34,350 bases of DNA, taken from assembly GCA_964014735.1 (NCBI GenBank), contig CAXHBH010000015.1, positions 1 to 34,350 of the forward strand, given 5' to 3'. The notes beneath the pieces were generated by a model, which worked only from the letters and a program-made list of their open reading frames with translations, was not told the origin of the DNA and did no database searches. Both the position numbers and the translations under genes were made by a program. This DNA comes from UBA7446 sp964014735 (GTDB taxonomy: Bacteria > Bacteroidota > Bacteroidia > Flavobacteriales > Flavobacteriaceae). Positions 25,891-34,350 of the stretch are shown here, piece after piece. Each line of letters begins with the position of its first letter. Position 1 is the first letter of the stretch.

Positions 25891-26916
25891 ATGAAAGATT
25901 TGAAATACCTTATGGCATACAGCGTTCCTTTAAGTGCTGTTGTTAGTTTCTATTTCAAAGGACCCTTATCTTATGTGGCGCTAGCCTATGTATTCTTGTT
26001 CATTCCCTTGGCAGAAAGCATTCTACCACTAAAAGTAGAAAAACATTTTGCTGATGATATAAATAAAAGAACATTAAATCGTGTTTTCGACTGGCTTCTA
26101 TATTTAAACGTACCCATTGTATATATAATACTAAGTTACGGGCTTTATAATCTTTCAACATCGGCTTTAAGCACCTATGAACATATAGGTTTGGTTTTTG
26201 CGCTAGGTATTTTACTTGCTACAAATGCCGTAAATGTAGCACACGAACTGGGCCATAGAAAAAATAAATTTGAAGTCTTACTTACTAGGTTATTACTATT
26301 GCCATGTCTATACATGCATTTTACGTTGGAACACAACCACGGCCATCACAAACATGTGGCAACAGACCTAGATCCGGCTACAGCAAAAAAAGGACAGAGC
26401 CTATATCATTTTTGGATAACATCTGTATTTGGGCAATATAAAAATGCTTGGCTTATACAAAAAAAACTACTCAAAAAGTATGGGGCACATTTTATCTCAA
26501 CCAAAAATGACATGCTTTTGTTTATCATTTATCAAGGAATCTATTTAGGTGGTGTTTATACATTTTTTGGATTTAAAATATTTCTTATAGCCTTAATTGT
26601 TGGCATTATATCGTTCTTATTTCTTGAAACCATTAATTATATCGAGCACTATGGTTTGATGCGAAAAAAAGTTAATGGTAAATATGAAAAGGTGCAAAAT
26701 ATACATTCATGGAATTCTGACCATGTCATGGGAAGGATTGTGTTGTATGAATTGACAAGACACAGCGATCATCATTTCCGAGCATCAAAAAAATATCAAG
26801 TACTAGAAAGTCTTGAAAATAGCCCAACTATGCCATTTGGTTATCCAGGGTCCATGCTTTTAGCAACACTACCTCCGCTTTGGTATAGTGTTATACACCC
26901 TAAGTTGCAACAATAA
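25891..26916 (+). CDS. alkB: AlkB-type alkane 1-monooxygenase
   Basis: The 341-residue inner-membrane protein belongs to the non-haem di-iron fatty acid desaturase/hydroxylase superfamily. All histidine boxes and the AlkB signature are present: HELGH (118-122), EHNHGHHKH (147-155) followed by VATDLDPATAKKG, NYIEHYG (249-255) and RHSDHH (290-295) followed by the YQVLE segment. AlkB enzymes hydroxylate terminal carbons of medium-chain alkanes or related chains, taking electrons from rubredoxin and its reductase; neither partner is in this window. Hydrophobic segments near 5-45, 68-115 and 205-245 fit a membrane protein. It starts a plus-strand pair with the GH10 xylanase (36 bp to its ATG) and is separated from the PUL by terminators. 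The true substrate is not shown by sequence. Confidence 0.92.
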   Translation: MKDLKYLMAYSVPLSAVVSFYFKGPLSYVALAYVFLFIPLAESILPLKVEKHFADDINKRTLNRVFDWLLYLNVPIVYIILSYGLYNLSTSALSTYEHIGLVFALGILLATNAVNVAHELGHRKNKFEVLLTRLLLLPCLYMHFTLEHNHGHHKHVATDLDPATAKKGQSLYHFWITSVFGQYKNAWLIQKKLLKKYGAHFISTKNDMLLFIIYQGIYLGGVYTFFGFKIFLIALIVGIISFLFLETINYIEHYGLMRKKVNGKYEKVQNIHSWNSDHVMGRIVLYELTRHSDHHFRASKKYQVLESLENSPTMPFGYPGSMLLATLPPLWYSVIHPKLQQ

Positions 26917-26952
26917 GTGTTCTCACTTAATTAATTGTATTCTAATAATCTT

Positions 26953-28032
26953 ATGAAAAATAAAAAAGCTTTTATCAAACGAACTTTTGCTTTTTTTTTA
27001 TTTCTCATTATAACAAAATCTATTGCGCAAAATAACAGTGTGCCCTCCTTGAAGTCAAAAGCAAACTTTCCGATAGGCTCTTCTATGCGATTTGTTCCTT
27101 TTATGAAAGACAATAATTTGCGAGATATACAGCAGTATCATTTTGACAGCTACACAGCTGGAAGCGACATGAAAATGTATCAAATCGCACCAAAACCTGG
27201 TGTTTTTAGGTGGGATCGTGTCGACAGCATTGTCGCATACACTAAAAAAAATAATCAAAGACTATTTGGACATACCCTAATATGGCACAGTGCAACACCA
27301 AGATGGATTGAAAAAAAGGCACAGAAAGACCCATCATGGTTAGGTCGTTTTATGAAAAAATATATCCAAACCTATGTTAAAAAATACAAAGACGTTGTAC
27401 ACGGCTGGGACGTAGTCAATGAGGGGTTAAACACTAAGGGGGCTGGTTTTAGAACTGAAAGCATATGGTACAAAACTCTAGGGAAGTCATATATCGAAAA
27501 AGCATTTCAGTATGCGCATGAAGCAGACCCAAATGCCGTCTTGTTTTATAACGACTTCAACATTGAGCGAGATACGCTAAAATTCAATACTATGATGAAA
27601 ATGGTTGAAGATTTTCAGCAGCGTGATGTACCCATATCTGGAATCGGATTCCAAATGCATATACGTATGGACATACCAAACGAAATTATTGCATATACTT
27701 TGGATCGAGCTGCAAAAACCGGATTAAAAATTCATCTATCTGAAGTTGATATTATATTTAACACGCATGACGATAGAAAGGGCGGCGGCATTCAACGCTT
27801 CAAAACGATAACACCAAAGATGTTAACTGCACAAGCCAAAAAATATGCTGACCTAGTTCGAATGTATCAAAATATTGTGCCAAAAGAGCAACAATACGGG
27901 ATAACTTTTTGGGGTTTTAATGACCGTGATACATGGATTAATCGATTTTTTAAAATGAAAGATTGGCCTTGTATTTATGATGATAAACTACAGCCAAAAC
28001 CTGCTTTCTATGGTTTTTTAAATGCGCTGTGA
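26953..28032 (+). CDS. Secreted GH10 endo-beta-1,4-xylanase
   Basis: I start this 359-residue protein at the ATG at 26953 because it begins a proper signal peptide (MKNKKAFIKRTFAFFLFLII, cleaved near SIAQ); a TTG 18 bp upstream opens the same frame. It is a single GH10 barrel: GHTLIWHSATPRWI (106-119) is the family's strand-3 motif, WDVVNEGL contains the acid/base Glu157, and HLSEVDI contains the nucleophile Glu264. WGFNDRDTWI near the C-terminus closes the active site. It has neither a carbohydrate-binding module nor a T9SS sorting domain, so a periplasmic site is likely. It follows alkB closely and may be co-transcribed. No AAGTGT-N7-ACACTT operator precedes it, so it is probably outside the arabinose regulon although it could act on arabinoxylan-type material. 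Confidence 0.93.
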   Translation: MKNKKAFIKRTFAFFLFLIITKSIAQNNSVPSLKSKANFPIGSSMRFVPFMKDNNLRDIQQYHFDSYTAGSDMKMYQIAPKPGVFRWDRVDSIVAYTKKNNQRLFGHTLIWHSATPRWIEKKAQKDPSWLGRFMKKYIQTYVKKYKDVVHGWDVVNEGLNTKGAGFRTESIWYKTLGKSYIEKAFQYAHEADPNAVLFYNDFNIERDTLKFNTMMKMVEDFQQRDVPISGIGFQMHIRMDIPNEIIAYTLDRAAKTGLKIHLSEVDIIFNTHDDRKGGGIQRFKTITPKMLTAQAKKYADLVRMYQNIVPKEQQYGITFWGFNDRDTWINRFFKMKDWPCIYDDKLQPKPAFYGFLNAL

Positions 28033-28036
28033 TTTT

Positions 28037-28687
28037 TTATTGTGGCGTAATCTCCCCGCCCTCCTTAACAATAATCATAGTTGCAGTTGAGCCTGTTGAA
28101 AGATTCCATTTGTGTGCCGCTAATACAAAACCACTCTCATCATAAACTCGTAATTCAGCAGTATTAGGGCCAGATGAACCCTGATTAAGGGCTTGGAAAT
28201 CAATTTTATTAAACCCTTGAACTAGCGGTAAGTTGAGTACAAAAAACTGATTTTTAAGTAATAAGTTAGGAATAATCTCCTCCTCATTTACAGATATCCG
28301 CACACGATCTCCATCTTCATATTCGTAATCACGACAAATGATTCGTGCAAAAGATGTATTCGTCCTAATATCACCTAAATAGGTGTCGCCTAAATACACA
28401 TTATTTGCTATTGGCCTGTCTTTTCCTAATTTTTTGAGATAACGGTCCCCTGGATCTATAAATTTTTCATTATCCATCATGGAGTTGCTGTTTTTTTTGG
28501 GGTTATCCAAAAAAGAAAAATCTTCGTTGTTTTCATTAGGGGTTAACAAGCCGTAGTTGGGTTTTGGCGTGTCTAATTTGGGAAAGGAAGATCCACTATT
28601 TTGCTCTTGCGCATGAAGAAAAACGCCAACAAAAAACAATACTAGTCCTTTTTTAATCGAAGTATAACCGCTCCCGCTACTAAACAT
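28037..28687 (-). CDS. Secreted beta-rich protein of unknown function
   Basis: The 216-residue protein has an N-terminal hydrophobic segment (KGLVLFFVGVFLHAQ) that looks like a signal peptide after a short polar leader, then a Pro/Asn/Ser-rich linker (to about residue 75) and a C-terminal beta-rich region (about 85-210) with DGDRVRISVNEEEIIPN and GFNKIDFQALNQGSSGPNTA. I do not recognise a family, though the pattern resembles conserved secreted flavobacterial proteins. Its start lies within the end of the small membrane protein gene, so the two are probably co-translated with the cytochrome biogenesis gene upstream. The C-terminus nearly meets the convergent GH10 gene (4 bp between stop codons), leaving no room for a separate terminator. 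Confidence 0.75.
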   Translation of the reverse strand: MFSSGSGYTSIKKGLVLFFVGVFLHAQEQNSGSSFPKLDTPKPNYGLLTPNENNEDFSFLDNPKKNSNSMMDNEKFIDPGDRYLKKLGKDRPIANNVYLGDTYLGDIRTNTSFARIICRDYEYEDGDRVRISVNEEEIIPNLLLKNQFFVLNLPLVQGFNKIDFQALNQGSSGPNTAELRVYDESGFVLAAHKWNLSTGSTATMIIVKEGGEITPQ

Positions 28688-28866
28688 ATTCCTGAATTAA
28701 CTAAAATCAACGCAAATGTACCAACCAAAAACCATGCCTCTCCCCTGCTCTTTGCAATTATAGCTTCACCTAATACACTTAAACCAGCACCTATCAGAAT
28801 CAATCCACCAACAGAATACAACCACCAACTAAGACTATTTCGAAAAGTATTTTTTTGATTTTCCAT
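28642..28866 (-). CDS. Small two-helix membrane protein
   Basis: I start at the ATG at 28864-28866, giving 74 residues (MENQKNTFRNSLSWW onward); the open frame reaches further up but that part overlaps the C-terminus of the cytochrome biogenesis gene. Two hydrophobic helices are evident (about 16-35, LYSVGGLILIGAGLSVLGEA, and 46-68, WFLVGTFALILVNSGICLVAGA). No known family is recognised. It overlaps the genes on both sides (32 bp upstream, 46 bp downstream), which points to tight coupling with ccsA and the secreted protein that follows. Confidence 0.7.
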   Translation of the reverse strand: MENQKNTFRNSLSWWLYSVGGLILIGAGLSVLGEAIIAKSRGEAWFLVGTFALILVNSGICLVAGAVILRLKKD

Positions 28867-31800
28867 AAGATGCAGCAGATAATATAACAATAAATAACAA
28901 CGAATAATAAACAAAATTTGGTGTAATGACTTTATCCCCACTCGCATATGAATGTAGGCCAGTCAAATAAAAATTAACACCAAAGTAGGTCATCATGATA
29001 CTCGCAAAGGCCAATACAGATACCACGCTAAAAATCCATTTACCACGCAATCCAGGTACCAAACGCATATGTAAGGTAAAAGCATAAACCAAAATACTTA
29101 TCAATGCCCAAGTTTCTTTTGGGTCCCAGCCCCAATAACGTCCCCAACTCTCGTTTGCCCATTGTCCGCCTAGGAAGTTTCCAATAGTTAGCATTATCAG
29201 GCCTACTGTTAAGGCCAATTCGTTTACAACGGTAAGTTCTGCCAAGTGCAAGCGCATTTTTTTTACTGTTCGTTCTGTAGTTAGTAAAATTAAAATAAGT
29301 GAAATAATACCAAGTATCATTCCCAAGGCAAACGGCCCATAACTCCCCACAATAACCGCTACGTGTATCATCAACCAGTAACTATCTAGTACGGGTACAA
29401 GATTTGCTATTTCAGGGTCCATCCAATTCCAATGAGCAATCATCAAGATCATGGAAGCTACAAAAGCAGTTGCGGCAATAGTTAGTTTGGATTTGCGTCC
29501 AAAAGCTAGCCCCATTCCCATGGTTGCCCAAGCTACATAAATCATGGATTCATAAGCATCACTCCAAGGGGCGTGACCTGAAATATACCATCGAGCAGCC
29601 AGTCCAGCTGTGTGGAGTACAAAAAGTAGTGATATAATTCCAACAAAAAGGTTAACTACTCCCCGTAAAAGTCTTACATCATATAGCATTTGAGCAATTA
29701 ATAAAAAAAACATCAAAGTTCCAGCATACATATACCAACTAAATAAGCGCTTAAAAATATCGTATTTGTTGTAGTAGATTTCGGCATTTATTTGGTCATC
29801 TGTAGGTATAACCTTTGCCCCATATTTTTTTTGATAGCCCTTTAGACTCTCCAGTAATTGATCTGCTTGCGTATAATCCTGTGTAGTTTTGCCTTGTCTT
29901 AAAGAAGTAAGGTACAAAGGCAATACATTGTTAACATAAAGAGAATCAACCCCCTCAAAATCAATCTCACTAACTTCAGCTGGTGAAGCCCAGCGGTTGT
30001 TGTTGTCATTTGGAATGGGAAATATGCGTAATACTTTCCCTTCCAAAGCTGAAAAAAGCAAATTAACTTTTCGATCTGTTTGAATGAAATCCTTTTGGAA
30101 CTGATTTGGTGTAGGAGATTTATATGCGCTCTCCAAATAAGATGCCAGCTTATAATTTCCTTGTGTATCAAAGAAATTTGCAAAAGATGCATATTTTGAT
30201 TTTTTATCAATACCTATTATTGAGCGAATGCTGTCATTACCGCGCTTCAAATACACAAAAGGGACTTGATACCAAATAATTGGATTTTGGGTGATAGACA
30301 ATAATATTTGATTAGCGTCCAAAGATTTATAGTGATCAGACTTGCTCACCTTTCGAACCAATTCGGAAGCAAAAGTATTGGCAGGCTTCATACGACCACC
30401 CTGGTCTTGAATGACCAAGGCGCCAAACTTCGCAGCCTCAGCAGCGTTCATAGCATCGGCTTGGAGTACTGAATCAATAGCAAAGCTTGGTGACTTGTGT
30501 TGATGCTGAGCAAAAACCGCGGGAAACGTTAGAAAAAGTATCAAAATAAGGGCGGCTTTTTTAACACGAATATCCTCCAACATTTTAGCAAGCTTCTTAA
30601 AGCGCGTCTTTCCAAAAAACATTAAGCCCAGCAAGCCAATATAAAGCAAAAAATAACCTATATAAGTAACGGCTGTACCCAATGAATCGTAGTTAACCGA
30701 TAGTACTGTTCCTTTTTCATCTGGATCAAAAGAGGCCTGAAAAAAGCGATAGCCCTCATAATTAAGAATATGGTTCATATAAATATCGTAATCAAAGGTA
30801 TGGTCATCTAATAATGTTACTTTACTCATAAAACTACTGTAACTTTTTTCTGTACCTGGATACTTTTCGGCGATAAAATCATTAAGTCTGATTGAAAATG
30901 GAAGCTCAACCTGCTTTGAGCCGTAGGTCACCCAAAATTCTAAACCGCCGAGCTCAACTTGAGTAGGAGGATTCGAAACACCCTTAGCGCCTAAAACTGT
31001 AACTTCTTTTTGTGCACCATTTGCAGATAATTGTATGGTCAGGGCATCCTGTATAGCGGCTTCCTTATCTTCAACAGGCACAATTTCATATGAACCAATC
31101 ATCGCTGGTTCTGGAAATACAAACTGCATCCCGGCTGCACTGTATAGTGTACGCAGCATCATAGGCTGTGTAGCATCTGCAATAAGACTGCCTTGTTGTT
31201 GATCAGCCATACGTAGGTAGGTACCATCAAAAGGAGATTGAATACTGTAATTATTCTGTTCGTCTAGCGTAATATTTATGGCGCCATCTGTATAGGCATT
31301 AAAAGCAAATAATATGTTGTGGATGTTGGCCACCTCACCCATTTTCAGAAAATGATCGTGTCGATTGCCATCACCTGCTTCAACAATCTTTAGGTACATA
31401 TCACCGTTTAAGTCCTCAACAAGCGTTTCTTCTGCACCATTAATAAAATTAACATAAGAAACAGAAATGGGAATGCCATTATAATCATATTGCCAAGAAA
31501 AAGAATTGTTTGTAGGTTCAGCAAATAAAAGATCGTCTTCTAGTAATTTTCGTAACGGTTGACCATCTATTTCGCCATCAATAAATACAGACAAATACGT
31601 TTTTTCAGATAAGTATTGATTTGTGGACTCGCCTTCTCTTATGGGCATAACTCCTTCAAAACCAATATATCTTGTAATACCAGCGCCCAATATGATAAGT
31701 ATCCAAGACAAATGTAACAATAACAATGGCCATTTTTCCCATCTCACAAGACGGTATCTTTTGATGTTACCCATAAAATTAACAACAAAGAAAATCATCA

Positions 31801-31966
31801 TCAATTCAAACCACCATGCGTTATATATCCATATACGAGCTGTTGCAGTATTATGTCCACTTTCCACAAAAGTTCCAACTGCCATAGCGATAGAAAACAA
31901 TATAAAAAGTATGGCTGTTAAACGGGTAGAAAATAGAAAAGAAAGCAAACGAGTTGCTGGGTTCAT
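28835..31966 (-). CDS. ccsA: Fused ResB-CcsA cytochrome c biogenesis protein
   Basis: At 1043 residues this is a fusion of the two System II cytochrome c maturation proteins, which carry haem across the membrane and attach it to apocytochromes. The N-terminal part (to about residue 460) is ResB/Ccs1-like: a cluster of helices (RLTAILFILFSIAMAVGTFVE and following) and a large periplasmic region. A middle region with helix AALILILFLTFPAVFAQ and another periplasmic stretch leads into the CcsA part, with WGRYWGWDPKETW at about 941-953, the tryptophan-rich haem-handling motif, and conserved histidines in nearby helices. Such fusions are known in Bacteroidota. It is the upstream member of a set of overlapping genes. 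No defects are seen. Confidence 0.93.
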   Translation of the reverse strand: MNPATRLLSFLFSTRLTAILFILFSIAMAVGTFVESGHNTATARIWIYNAWWFELMMIFFVVNFMGNIKRYRLVRWEKWPLLLLHLSWILIILGAGITRYIGFEGVMPIREGESTNQYLSEKTYLSVFIDGEIDGQPLRKLLEDDLLFAEPTNNSFSWQYDYNGIPISVSYVNFINGAEETLVEDLNGDMYLKIVEAGDGNRHDHFLKMGEVANIHNILFAFNAYTDGAINITLDEQNNYSIQSPFDGTYLRMADQQQGSLIADATQPMMLRTLYSAAGMQFVFPEPAMIGSYEIVPVEDKEAAIQDALTIQLSANGAQKEVTVLGAKGVSNPPTQVELGGLEFWVTYGSKQVELPFSIRLNDFIAEKYPGTEKSYSSFMSKVTLLDDHTFDYDIYMNHILNYEGYRFFQASFDPDEKGTVLSVNYDSLGTAVTYIGYFLLYIGLLGLMFFGKTRFKKLAKMLEDIRVKKAALILILFLTFPAVFAQHQHKSPSFAIDSVLQADAMNAAEAAKFGALVIQDQGGRMKPANTFASELVRKVSKSDHYKSLDANQILLSITQNPIIWYQVPFVYLKRGNDSIRSIIGIDKKSKYASFANFFDTQGNYKLASYLESAYKSPTPNQFQKDFIQTDRKVNLLFSALEGKVLRIFPIPNDNNNRWASPAEVSEIDFEGVDSLYVNNVLPLYLTSLRQGKTTQDYTQADQLLESLKGYQKKYGAKVIPTDDQINAEIYYNKYDIFKRLFSWYMYAGTLMFFLLIAQMLYDVRLLRGVVNLFVGIISLLFVLHTAGLAARWYISGHAPWSDAYESMIYVAWATMGMGLAFGRKSKLTIAATAFVASMILMIAHWNWMDPEIANLVPVLDSYWLMIHVAVIVGSYGPFALGMILGIISLILILLTTERTVKKMRLHLAELTVVNELALTVGLIMLTIGNFLGGQWANESWGRYWGWDPKETWALISILVYAFTLHMRLVPGLRGKWIFSVVSVLAFASIMMTYFGVNFYLTGLHSYASGDKVITPNFVYYSLLFIVILSAASYGKSKKYFSK

Positions 31967-32029
31967 AGCAATTTTTTTTTACAAAATTAAGTAATTGGCT
32001 ATGAAACACCTACCATGTAAAAGAAAGAT

Positions 32030-33394
32030 TTATTTCTTTAGCCAGTTATTGGCAAAGTCACAAGATTGGTTGTCGCGATTTACACTTATATAGGTGTCCG
32101 AAATTTTTTCGGTCATCCATTGTTCAATAAGTTTGAGTTGCTTTTCCTTTAAAGCTAAGTCTTTAATGCGAACATAGTCTTGGGCATAATCAGCGATATG
32201 TTCATTAAACCGATTGGTAACCAGGACAATCTTATAAGTTTTGTTGCCTGATCGATCTTGCTCTAATAACGGAATAGAAATCTCATTATCTTCAAGCTTA
32301 AGAATTTGATTGTAAAGCTGTGGGTCAAGTTTTGTTAGTTCAAAACGTGTATCTCCAGTTGCTGGGTTTATTAATACACCGCCATTTGCACGTGTGATTT
32401 GGTCATCAGAAAATTCACGCGCAGCTTCTGCAAAACTAATTTCGCCTTCATCTATACGCTTTTTAATAAGTTTAAGCTGATTTTGTGCTACACCCAAAGC
32501 AGTATTTGACACAGTAGGTACGAGTAGTACATGACGTACATCTAACATACGACCGCGAATTTTATCAACTGTAACAATGTGCCAGCCAAAATCAGTTTTA
32601 AATGGCTGGGAAATTTCTCCTTCTTGCAAACGATAAGCTTGCTCACGAAACTCTTTTACCATTTGCGGACGTTTCCTATCTAGTGTATATCGGCCTCCCC
32701 TTGAACGTGAACCTGGATCTTCCGAATATAAGATTGCTTTGGATGAAAAAGAAGAACCATTTTCGAGTACGTCATTACGCATACTTTCAAGTTGTTCAAC
32801 AATACGCTTTTCTTCTTCACTAGAGACCTTTGGCTTAATTACAATCTGTGCTACCTCAAGTTCAGAGCCGAAAATGGGTAAATCTTCTTTCGGAATAGAG
32901 TTAAAAAAAACTTTGACCTCATCTGGTGTAACTTCAAAATCTTCAACAATTTTAGATTGCATTTTTTGTGACAGCTGTTGAACACGGTTAACTTCAAATA
33001 ATTCGGCTCTGAAGCTTTGTTCATCTTTCTTTTTATAAAACTCTAAGACTTTTTCTATATCACCAAATTGATTGACGAAGTAATCAATGGTTTGGTCAAC
33101 ATAATTATTAATATCATCACTGCTAACCTCAATACTGTCCTGTTCTGCGTGATGGGCATATAACTTATCTTCCATCAACTTACCTAATAGGTTACACCGT
33201 GAAACCTCTTTAGTTGAAACACCTTGAGATTCAAGTTCTACATAAGCTTTGTCTACATCGGACTCAAGAATAACATAATCGCCAACAACTGCTGAAACAC
33301 CATCAATTTTGACACGCTTTTTAGTCGTATCCGTAGCTTGAGAAAAGCCAAAAACAGCAATCATCAAAAAACATATTGTTACAAATTTATTCAT
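32030..33394 (-). CDS. surA: SurA-type periplasmic peptidyl-prolyl isomerase/chaperone
   Basis: I start at the ATG at 33392-33394 because it opens a signal peptide (MNKFVTICFLMIAVFGFSQ); the frame extends 51 bp further but into the end of the upstream gene. The 454-residue protein has a SurA-like N-terminal domain (about 25-170, DGVSAVVGDYVILESDVDKA) and two parvulin domains (about 178-280 with SRGGRYTLDR and FGWHIVTV, and about 285-390 with LDVRHVLL and FSDDQITRANGGVL). It would help outer-membrane proteins such as SusC fold. It overlaps the stop of the PpiC-like lipoprotein by 8 bp and belongs to a guaB-linked operon. Confidence 0.9.
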   Translation of the reverse strand: MNKFVTICFLMIAVFGFSQATDTTKKRVKIDGVSAVVGDYVILESDVDKAYVELESQGVSTKEVSRCNLLGKLMEDKLYAHHAEQDSIEVSSDDINNYVDQTIDYFVNQFGDIEKVLEFYKKKDEQSFRAELFEVNRVQQLSQKMQSKIVEDFEVTPDEVKVFFNSIPKEDLPIFGSELEVAQIVIKPKVSSEEEKRIVEQLESMRNDVLENGSSFSSKAILYSEDPGSRSRGGRYTLDRKRPQMVKEFREQAYRLQEGEISQPFKTDFGWHIVTVDKIRGRMLDVRHVLLVPTVSNTALGVAQNQLKLIKKRIDEGEISFAEAAREFSDDQITRANGGVLINPATGDTRFELTKLDPQLYNQILKLEDNEISIPLLEQDRSGNKTYKIVLVTNRFNEHIADYAQDYVRIKDLALKEKQLKLIEQWMTEKISDTYISVNRDNQSCDFANNWLKK

Positions 33395-34229
33395 AAATCT
33401 CGAGGGTTTTGTTTTTAATGGCTTCTTGTAAAATATCGCTATCAAACTTACGCATAGCTTCCAACTTACGTTTGTTTAATAAAATTTGTTTCAAGGTTGG
33501 ATTTATATGAGACAACGGTGCTATTTCATTTCTTCGTCTAACTTCTTCCACAAAAACCAAATATAAGTCTATTGAGTCTTCAATTTCAAAAAAACGTTTA
33601 CTTTTTAAATAGCGGTCATAATCCTTTGGCGAAGACCTGTTTATAAGAGTAAAAAATGATTGAGGTCTAAACCAAATGCTATCGTTGAGATATGCACTGT
33701 TAAATTGTAATGAAATAGAGTCTAAAAAGTTACGATCTGCCGAGTTAAATCTCCTTAAGGCCCTAGTCACACTCGCTTTGTTAAAATTAGCCATTGGAAG
33801 TTGAACATAGCGCCCTCTTACCAAGTCTTGATGCAGTTTAAAATTTCGCTTGTTTTTATTGTAGTAATCTTCAATTTCTTGAGAAGTTACAAGTGTGTCC
33901 ATACGTGATTTAAGCCACTCCTCTTGATAGGTTTTAATGAATATGTCGTTGCGATATTCTCTTATTAAGTTTTCTAATGAAGCTTGTTGTGAAGGGTTTA
34001 AGTTAAAAACCGCTTTTTCTAACAATAACTGTTCTTTAACCCATCCATTAATATAATTTTTAGCCATTGAAGCGCTGTCAACAGCAGACAAGTTTGTGCG
34101 AATATGGCCATTTACTTCAGATGCATACAAAGTATGGTTATTTACTCTTGCAACAATCTTGTCGTTGGACACTTCTTTCAACTGACAGGAAGTTGCCAAT
34201 AGTATAAAAATTAAAAAAATGCAGCGCAT
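33387..34229 (-). CDS. PpiC/SurA-like lipoprotein
   Basis: The 280-residue protein has a short lipoprotein signal (LLATSC, Cys15) and an N-terminal segment KIVARVNNHTLYASEVNGHI that is the usual SurA/PpiC N-terminal start, then helix-rich sequence with ITSQEIEDYYNKNKRNFKL-like spacing (VTSQEIEDYY near residue 113). The parvulin catalytic domain itself is not obvious, so it may be a chaperone without isomerase activity. It begins 2 bp after the guaB stop codon and runs into surA, indicating one transcript. A function in outer-membrane protein biogenesis with SurA is inferred from the neighbour. Confidence 0.75.
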   Translation of the reverse strand: MRCIFLIFILLATSCQLKEVSNDKIVARVNNHTLYASEVNGHIRTNLSAVDSASMAKNYINGWVKEQLLLEKAVFNLNPSQQASLENLIREYRNDIFIKTYQEEWLKSRMDTLVTSQEIEDYYNKNKRNFKLHQDLVRGRYVQLPMANFNKASVTRALRRFNSADRNFLDSISLQFNSAYLNDSIWFRPQSFFTLINRSSPKDYDRYLKSKRFFEIEDSIDLYLVFVEEVRRRNEIAPLSHINPTLKQILLNKRKLEAMRKFDSDILQEAIKNKTLEIYE

Positions 34230-34231
34230 AG

Positions 34232-34350
34232 TTATCTAGAGTAATTTGGAGCCTCTTTTGTTATCTGAACGTTATGTGGATGACTTTCTTTTATGCCCGA
34301 TGCAGTAATTTGCACAAATCGTGCCGTTTCTTTTAGTGTGGCAATATCTT
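34232..34350 (-). CDS. guaB: IMP dehydrogenase, C-terminal end (cut by window edge)
   Basis: The last 38 residues of a minus-strand gene are visible, ending at the TAA at 34232-34234. They include FVQITASGIKESHPHNVQI and end TKEAPNYSR, the conserved C-terminus of IMP dehydrogenase, which makes XMP for guanine nucleotide synthesis. The rest lies beyond the right edge. The gene leads directly into the PpiC-like lipoprotein gene. Confidence 0.9.
   Translation of the reverse strand, partial: DIATLKETARFVQITASGIKESHPHNVQITKEAPNYSR

Noticed and set aside
26914..26929. TAAGTG-TTCT-CACTTA palindrome after alkB as a fifth operator
   Set aside because: The half-sites are spaced by 4 instead of 7 bases and lack the ACACTT half; it overlaps the alkB stop codon and is more likely a chance hairpin.
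28867..28947. Longer N-terminus for the small membrane protein
   Set aside because: The extension lies wholly within the cytochrome biogenesis gene in another frame, and the ATG at 28866 gives a compact two-helix protein.
1..34350. CRISPR arrays, insertion sequences, rRNA or complete tRNA genes
   Set aside because: No regularly spaced repeats, transposase motifs or full RNA gene patterns were seen on either strand.

Overview
The window looks like the chromosome of a marine member of the Flavobacteriaceae (Bacteroidota). It is AT-rich, carries a SusC/SusD pair, has two proteins with C-terminal type IX secretion (T9SS) sorting domains, and shows TAnnTTTG-type -7 promoter boxes. The right end holds conserved flavobacterial housekeeping genes (guaB, PpiC/SurA-type chaperones, a fused cytochrome c biogenesis protein). 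The genus cannot be read from the sequence.

Positions 454-24532, nearly all on the minus strand, form one polysaccharide utilisation locus. In transcription order (right to left) there are four apparent units: (1) a T9SS-sorted beta-rich surface protein; (2) susC, susD and two large paralogous secreted proteins that look like uncharacterised TIM-barrel glycoside hydrolases; (3) sulfatase, sulfatase, GH28-like beta-helix enzyme, exported LacX-like aldose 1-epimerase, sulfatase; (4) araB-araD-araA and a sodium/sugar symporter. Divergent to the locus, at 24701, lies a NUDIX-fold regulator of the AraR/NrtR type whose Nudix box has lost its catalytic glutamates. Each of the four units has a copy of the same palindrome, AAGTGT-N7-ACACTT, 16-41 nt before its first start codon. 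In three of them it directly abuts a -7 box. This ties surface capture, desulfation, depolymerisation and L-arabinose catabolism into one inferred arabinose-responsive regulon.

Three sulfatases plus L-arabinose catabolism under one operator, with no recognisable arabinofuranosidase or arabinanase (GH43/GH51) in the window, suggest a sulfated arabinose-containing glycan such as the sulfated arabinans or arabinogalactans of green algae. On that view the two unclassified paralogs are the candidate backbone enzymes. The upstream paralog has a T11 homopolymer that puts its ATG and signal peptide out of frame with the rest of the gene by one base.

From 25391 to 25890 there is a gene-free stretch with three hairpin terminators and a diverged 33-bp direct repeat. 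It is followed on the plus strand by an AlkB-type alkane hydroxylase and a GH10 xylanase. From 28037 to the right edge, on the minus strand, are a secreted unknown protein, a small membrane protein, a ResB/CcsA fusion, a SurA-type PPIase, a PpiC-like lipoprotein and the C-terminus of guaB. The left edge holds the N-terminal part of a Cof-type HAD phosphatase.
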